64,000 nt of DNA from Capnocytophaga stomatis (GTDB taxonomy: Bacteria > Bacteroidota > Bacteroidia > Flavobacteriales > Flavobacteriaceae), in assembly GCF_002302635.1 (NCBI RefSeq), contig NZ_CP022387.1, forward strand, positions 310,001 to 374,000, given 5' to 3'. The notes beneath the pieces were generated by a model that had not been told where the DNA came from, did no database searches, and saw only the letters and a program-made list of their open reading frames with translations. This document shows positions 62,651-64,000 of this stretch, piece after piece; position 1 is the first letter of the stretch, and the number at the start of each line of letters is the position of its first letter. Made by a program: the position numbers and the translations under genes.

Positions 62651-62665
62651 CTTTACAAAATAAAC
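62651..62665. promoter_or_regulatory. Third operator-like palindrome upstream of the secreted protein
   Basis: CTTTACAAAATAAAC, one end base different from GTTTACAAAATAAAC at 61421. It lies 22 bases before the ATG at 62688, just upstream of a weak -7-like TAATTTAT at 62666. Confidence 0.55.
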
Positions 62666-62687
62666 TAATTTATAAACAATAAATACA

Positions 62688-63440
62688 ATGAACAGAAATT
62701 TTAAAAACATCGTTTTTGCTGTGGTTTGCTCATTTCTTGCAATCAATACACAAGCTCAAAGTACACAACAATCTGAAATTCAGACAATAGAAAATCAGTC
62801 TTCGCTCAATGGCATTCAACAACAAATAGAAACCGCTTTAGGCGAGGCTTTTACGACCAAAAATGGACTTCCGTTAGAAAATTTGGAAAAACAGCTTTCT
62901 GAAAATAAGGAAAATAGCCAATGGAATTTGTATTGGAAATCTTATTTGAATTTTTATCAAACCATTTTCTATTTGAAAACAGATAATAAAGAAAAAGCGA
63001 GTGAATACAATCAAAAAAGCATTGATATTCTGCAAGATAAGAAAAATAAAAACGCCGAAGATTACGCCCTGTTAGCCAATAATTTAAGTCTGTCATTTGT
63101 CTTTATGAAAAACCAAATGGAAGCGATGCAAATTGATGCCGAAATTCGTCAAAACCTGCAAAAAGGTTTTCGTTTGCAAAAGGAAAATCCGCGTTTGTAC
63201 TATGTGGAAGGCAATTACGACACGCACACGCCCAAGCAGTACGGCGGTGGCAAAAAGGCGGAAACCTCGCTACTGAAAGCCATTTCCCTCGCCGAGCCGA
63301 ACCAAAATCCCGACCACCTGCCCACTTGGGGCAAAAAGGAAGCCTACCAAAGTCTTTTAAAATGGTATTCTTCTGAAAATCAGAAAGAAAAAGCCAACGA
63401 ATTACAGAAAAAATTTCACGCAGAATTTTCCGAAAAATAG
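62688..63440 (+). CDS. Secreted helical protein, possibly TPR-like
   Basis: A 250-residue protein with a signal peptide (MNRNFKNIVFAVVCSFLAINTQAQ). The rest is helical with repeat-like spacing (WNLYWKSYLNFYQTIFYLKTDNKEKASEYNQKSIDIL) suggesting tetratricopeptide-type folding. The segment NPRLYYVEGNYDTHTPKQYGGGKKAETSL recalls a conserved Bacteroidota TPR-like periplasmic group. It carries an operator-like site upstream, tying it to the winged-helix operon. Confidence 0.7.
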   Translation: MNRNFKNIVFAVVCSFLAINTQAQSTQQSEIQTIENQSSLNGIQQQIETALGEAFTTKNGLPLENLEKQLSENKENSQWNLYWKSYLNFYQTIFYLKTDNKEKASEYNQKSIDILQDKKNKNAEDYALLANNLSLSFVFMKNQMEAMQIDAEIRQNLQKGFRLQKENPRLYYVEGNYDTHTPKQYGGGKKAETSLLKAISLAEPNQNPDHLPTWGKKEAYQSLLKWYSSENQKEKANELQKKFHAEFSEK

Positions 63441-63455
63441 AAAAAATACAATGCG

Positions 63456-63554
63456 GTAGGGCAGAGATACATCTCTGCCGTTCATATCAACCAAACGAAT
63501 GTATTCCCCCACAGAACAGATTACCCAAATGGAATGGATATATCCATTCCCTAC
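63456..63554. repeat. GTAGGG-bounded element with three palindromes
   Basis: A 99-base stretch starts GTAGGG (63456-63461) and ends CCCTAC (63549-63554). It contains the inverted repeat GGCAGAGATACATCTCTGCC (63460-63479), a small GAATGTATTC dyad in the middle (63498-63507) and the perfect 20-bp palindrome GGAATGGATATATCCATTCC (63531-63550). It resembles REP-type or MITE-type intergenic repeats. Confidence 0.75.
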
Positions 63555-63568
63555 ATACTTTGAATCTT

Positions 63569-64000
63569 ATGAAAATATTATTTATTACACTTAATTTGTT
63601 AATATTCAGTTTTGTACAAGCTCAACAAGATAGCTTACAAACCCACCAATTGGAAGAGGTTATCATCGTGAAAAAAGACCCTATTTCCGAAAAATTTGCA
63701 GTAAAAAAACTCAATTCGTTGGATATTTATTTCAATCCTGCCGCCAATGCCGACCCGCTCAAAGCCATAACCACGCTTCCTGCTTCCACCAATACGGACG
63801 AAAGTGCTAACCCTTCGCTTCGAGGCGGAAGTCCCGACAGGTCAAGGGTTTATCTCAATGGGTCGCCTGTGCTGAATCCTGTGCGATTCAGCCGAAATGA
63901 TGGCTTGGGAAATTTTTCGCTTTTCAATACGGAACTCATTGATAAACAATATGTTTATTCGAGTAATCCGCCTTTGAATTTTGGCAATTCGAGTGCAGGA
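63569..64000 (+). CDS. TonB-dependent receptor, N-terminal part (cut by window end)
   Basis: The frame is open for 144 codons to the window edge, so the gene continues outside. A signal peptide (MKILFITLNLLIFSFVQAQ) is followed by a TonB-box-like segment (HQLEEVIIVKKDP) and the plug domain: LKAITTLPASTNTDESANPSLRGGSPDRSRVYLNGSPVLNPVR. These are hallmarks of outer-membrane receptors powered by TonB. The carboxypeptidase-like N-terminal domain of SusC proteins is missing, so it is probably a siderophore-, cofactor- or metal-type receptor (inference). Confidence 0.88.
   Translation, partial: MKILFITLNLLIFSFVQAQQDSLQTHQLEEVIIVKKDPISEKFAVKKLNSLDIYFNPAANADPLKAITTLPASTNTDESANPSLRGGSPDRSRVYLNGSPVLNPVRFSRNDGLGNFSLFNTELIDKQYVYSSNPPLNFGNSSAG

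Overview
The window looks like a chromosomal segment of a low-GC flavobacterium, most likely Capnocytophaga or a close relative (inference). The grounds are: many genes preceded by the Bacteroidota -7 promoter box TAnnTTTG; a fused lpxC/fabZ gene; a lipoprotein form of the TamA/BamA barrel (TamL type); families largely confined to Bacteroidota (DUF4290, the DUF2795 partner next to secA); bacillithiol synthesis (bshC); a giant secreted protein with a type B C-terminal signal of the type IX secretion system (T9SS); and lipoproteins with a Lys plus acidic run after the lipid cysteine, as in the surface export signal described in C. canimorsus. Most of the window is conserved housekeeping DNA. I saw no rRNA, tRNA, CRISPR array, transposase, integrase or phage gene.

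Layout. 1-8.2 kb: gmk, yicC and fahA (minus), divergent glyA, then secA and a small DUF2795 gene (minus). 8.4-15.1 kb: bshC, a SprT-like metalloprotease gene, pssA, an FKBP lipoprotein, an S4 RNA-binding protein, a beta-barrel protein, a lipocalin-like lipoprotein and an unrecognised 156-residue protein, followed by a 21-bp-period degenerate array, a strong hairpin and a GCTGT microsatellite. 15.5-19.6 kb: one minus-strand run DUF493 - DUF4290 - murA - udk - divIC/ftsB - glycosyltransferase. 19.8-24.6 kb: galactose use (galM, galK, sodium/sugar symporter). 24.7-30.6 kb: PIF1-like helicase, tatC, an unknown protein, lptB, prmA, clpS. 30.6-36.4 kb: dnaN, then the rod-shape genes mreB-mreC-mreD-mrdA. 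36.6-39.1 kb: a hybrid histidine kinase. 39.1-45.8 kb: the lipid A run lpxD - lpxC/fabZ - lpxA - efp, with the TamL-like barrel upstream. 45.8-53.6 kb: a TrmH-type RNA methyltransferase, an ABC ATPase with a membrane partner, a GH13 lipoprotein, a lipid A acyltransferase divergent from a rhomboid protease, a SIMPL protein and a small PspC-like protein. 53.9-61.3 kb: the 2452-residue T9SS protein. 61.5-64 kb: a small regulator operon (membrane protein, winged-helix regulator, 2TM protein), a secreted protein, a palindromic intergenic element and the start of a TonB-dependent receptor cut by the window edge.

The genes centre on the envelope: lipid A synthesis (lpxA/C/D, the acyltransferase), LPS export (lptB), outer-membrane insertion (TamL), peptidoglycan and cell shape (murA, mre, mrdA, divIC), protein export (secA, tatC, T9SS cargo) and surface lipoproteins. 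The points most worth a second look are a repeated GTTTA-N5-TAAAC operator placed inside the promoter of the winged-helix operon, MurA with Asp in place of the fosfomycin-target Cys, the 21-bp array with the GCTGT microsatellite, a triple-palindrome element at 63.5 kb, a palindromic divergent promoter at 51.8 kb, and mosaic repeats in the giant surface protein. I found no clear new multi-gene system; the winged-helix/2TM operon with its operators and the ABC pair are the nearest candidates.
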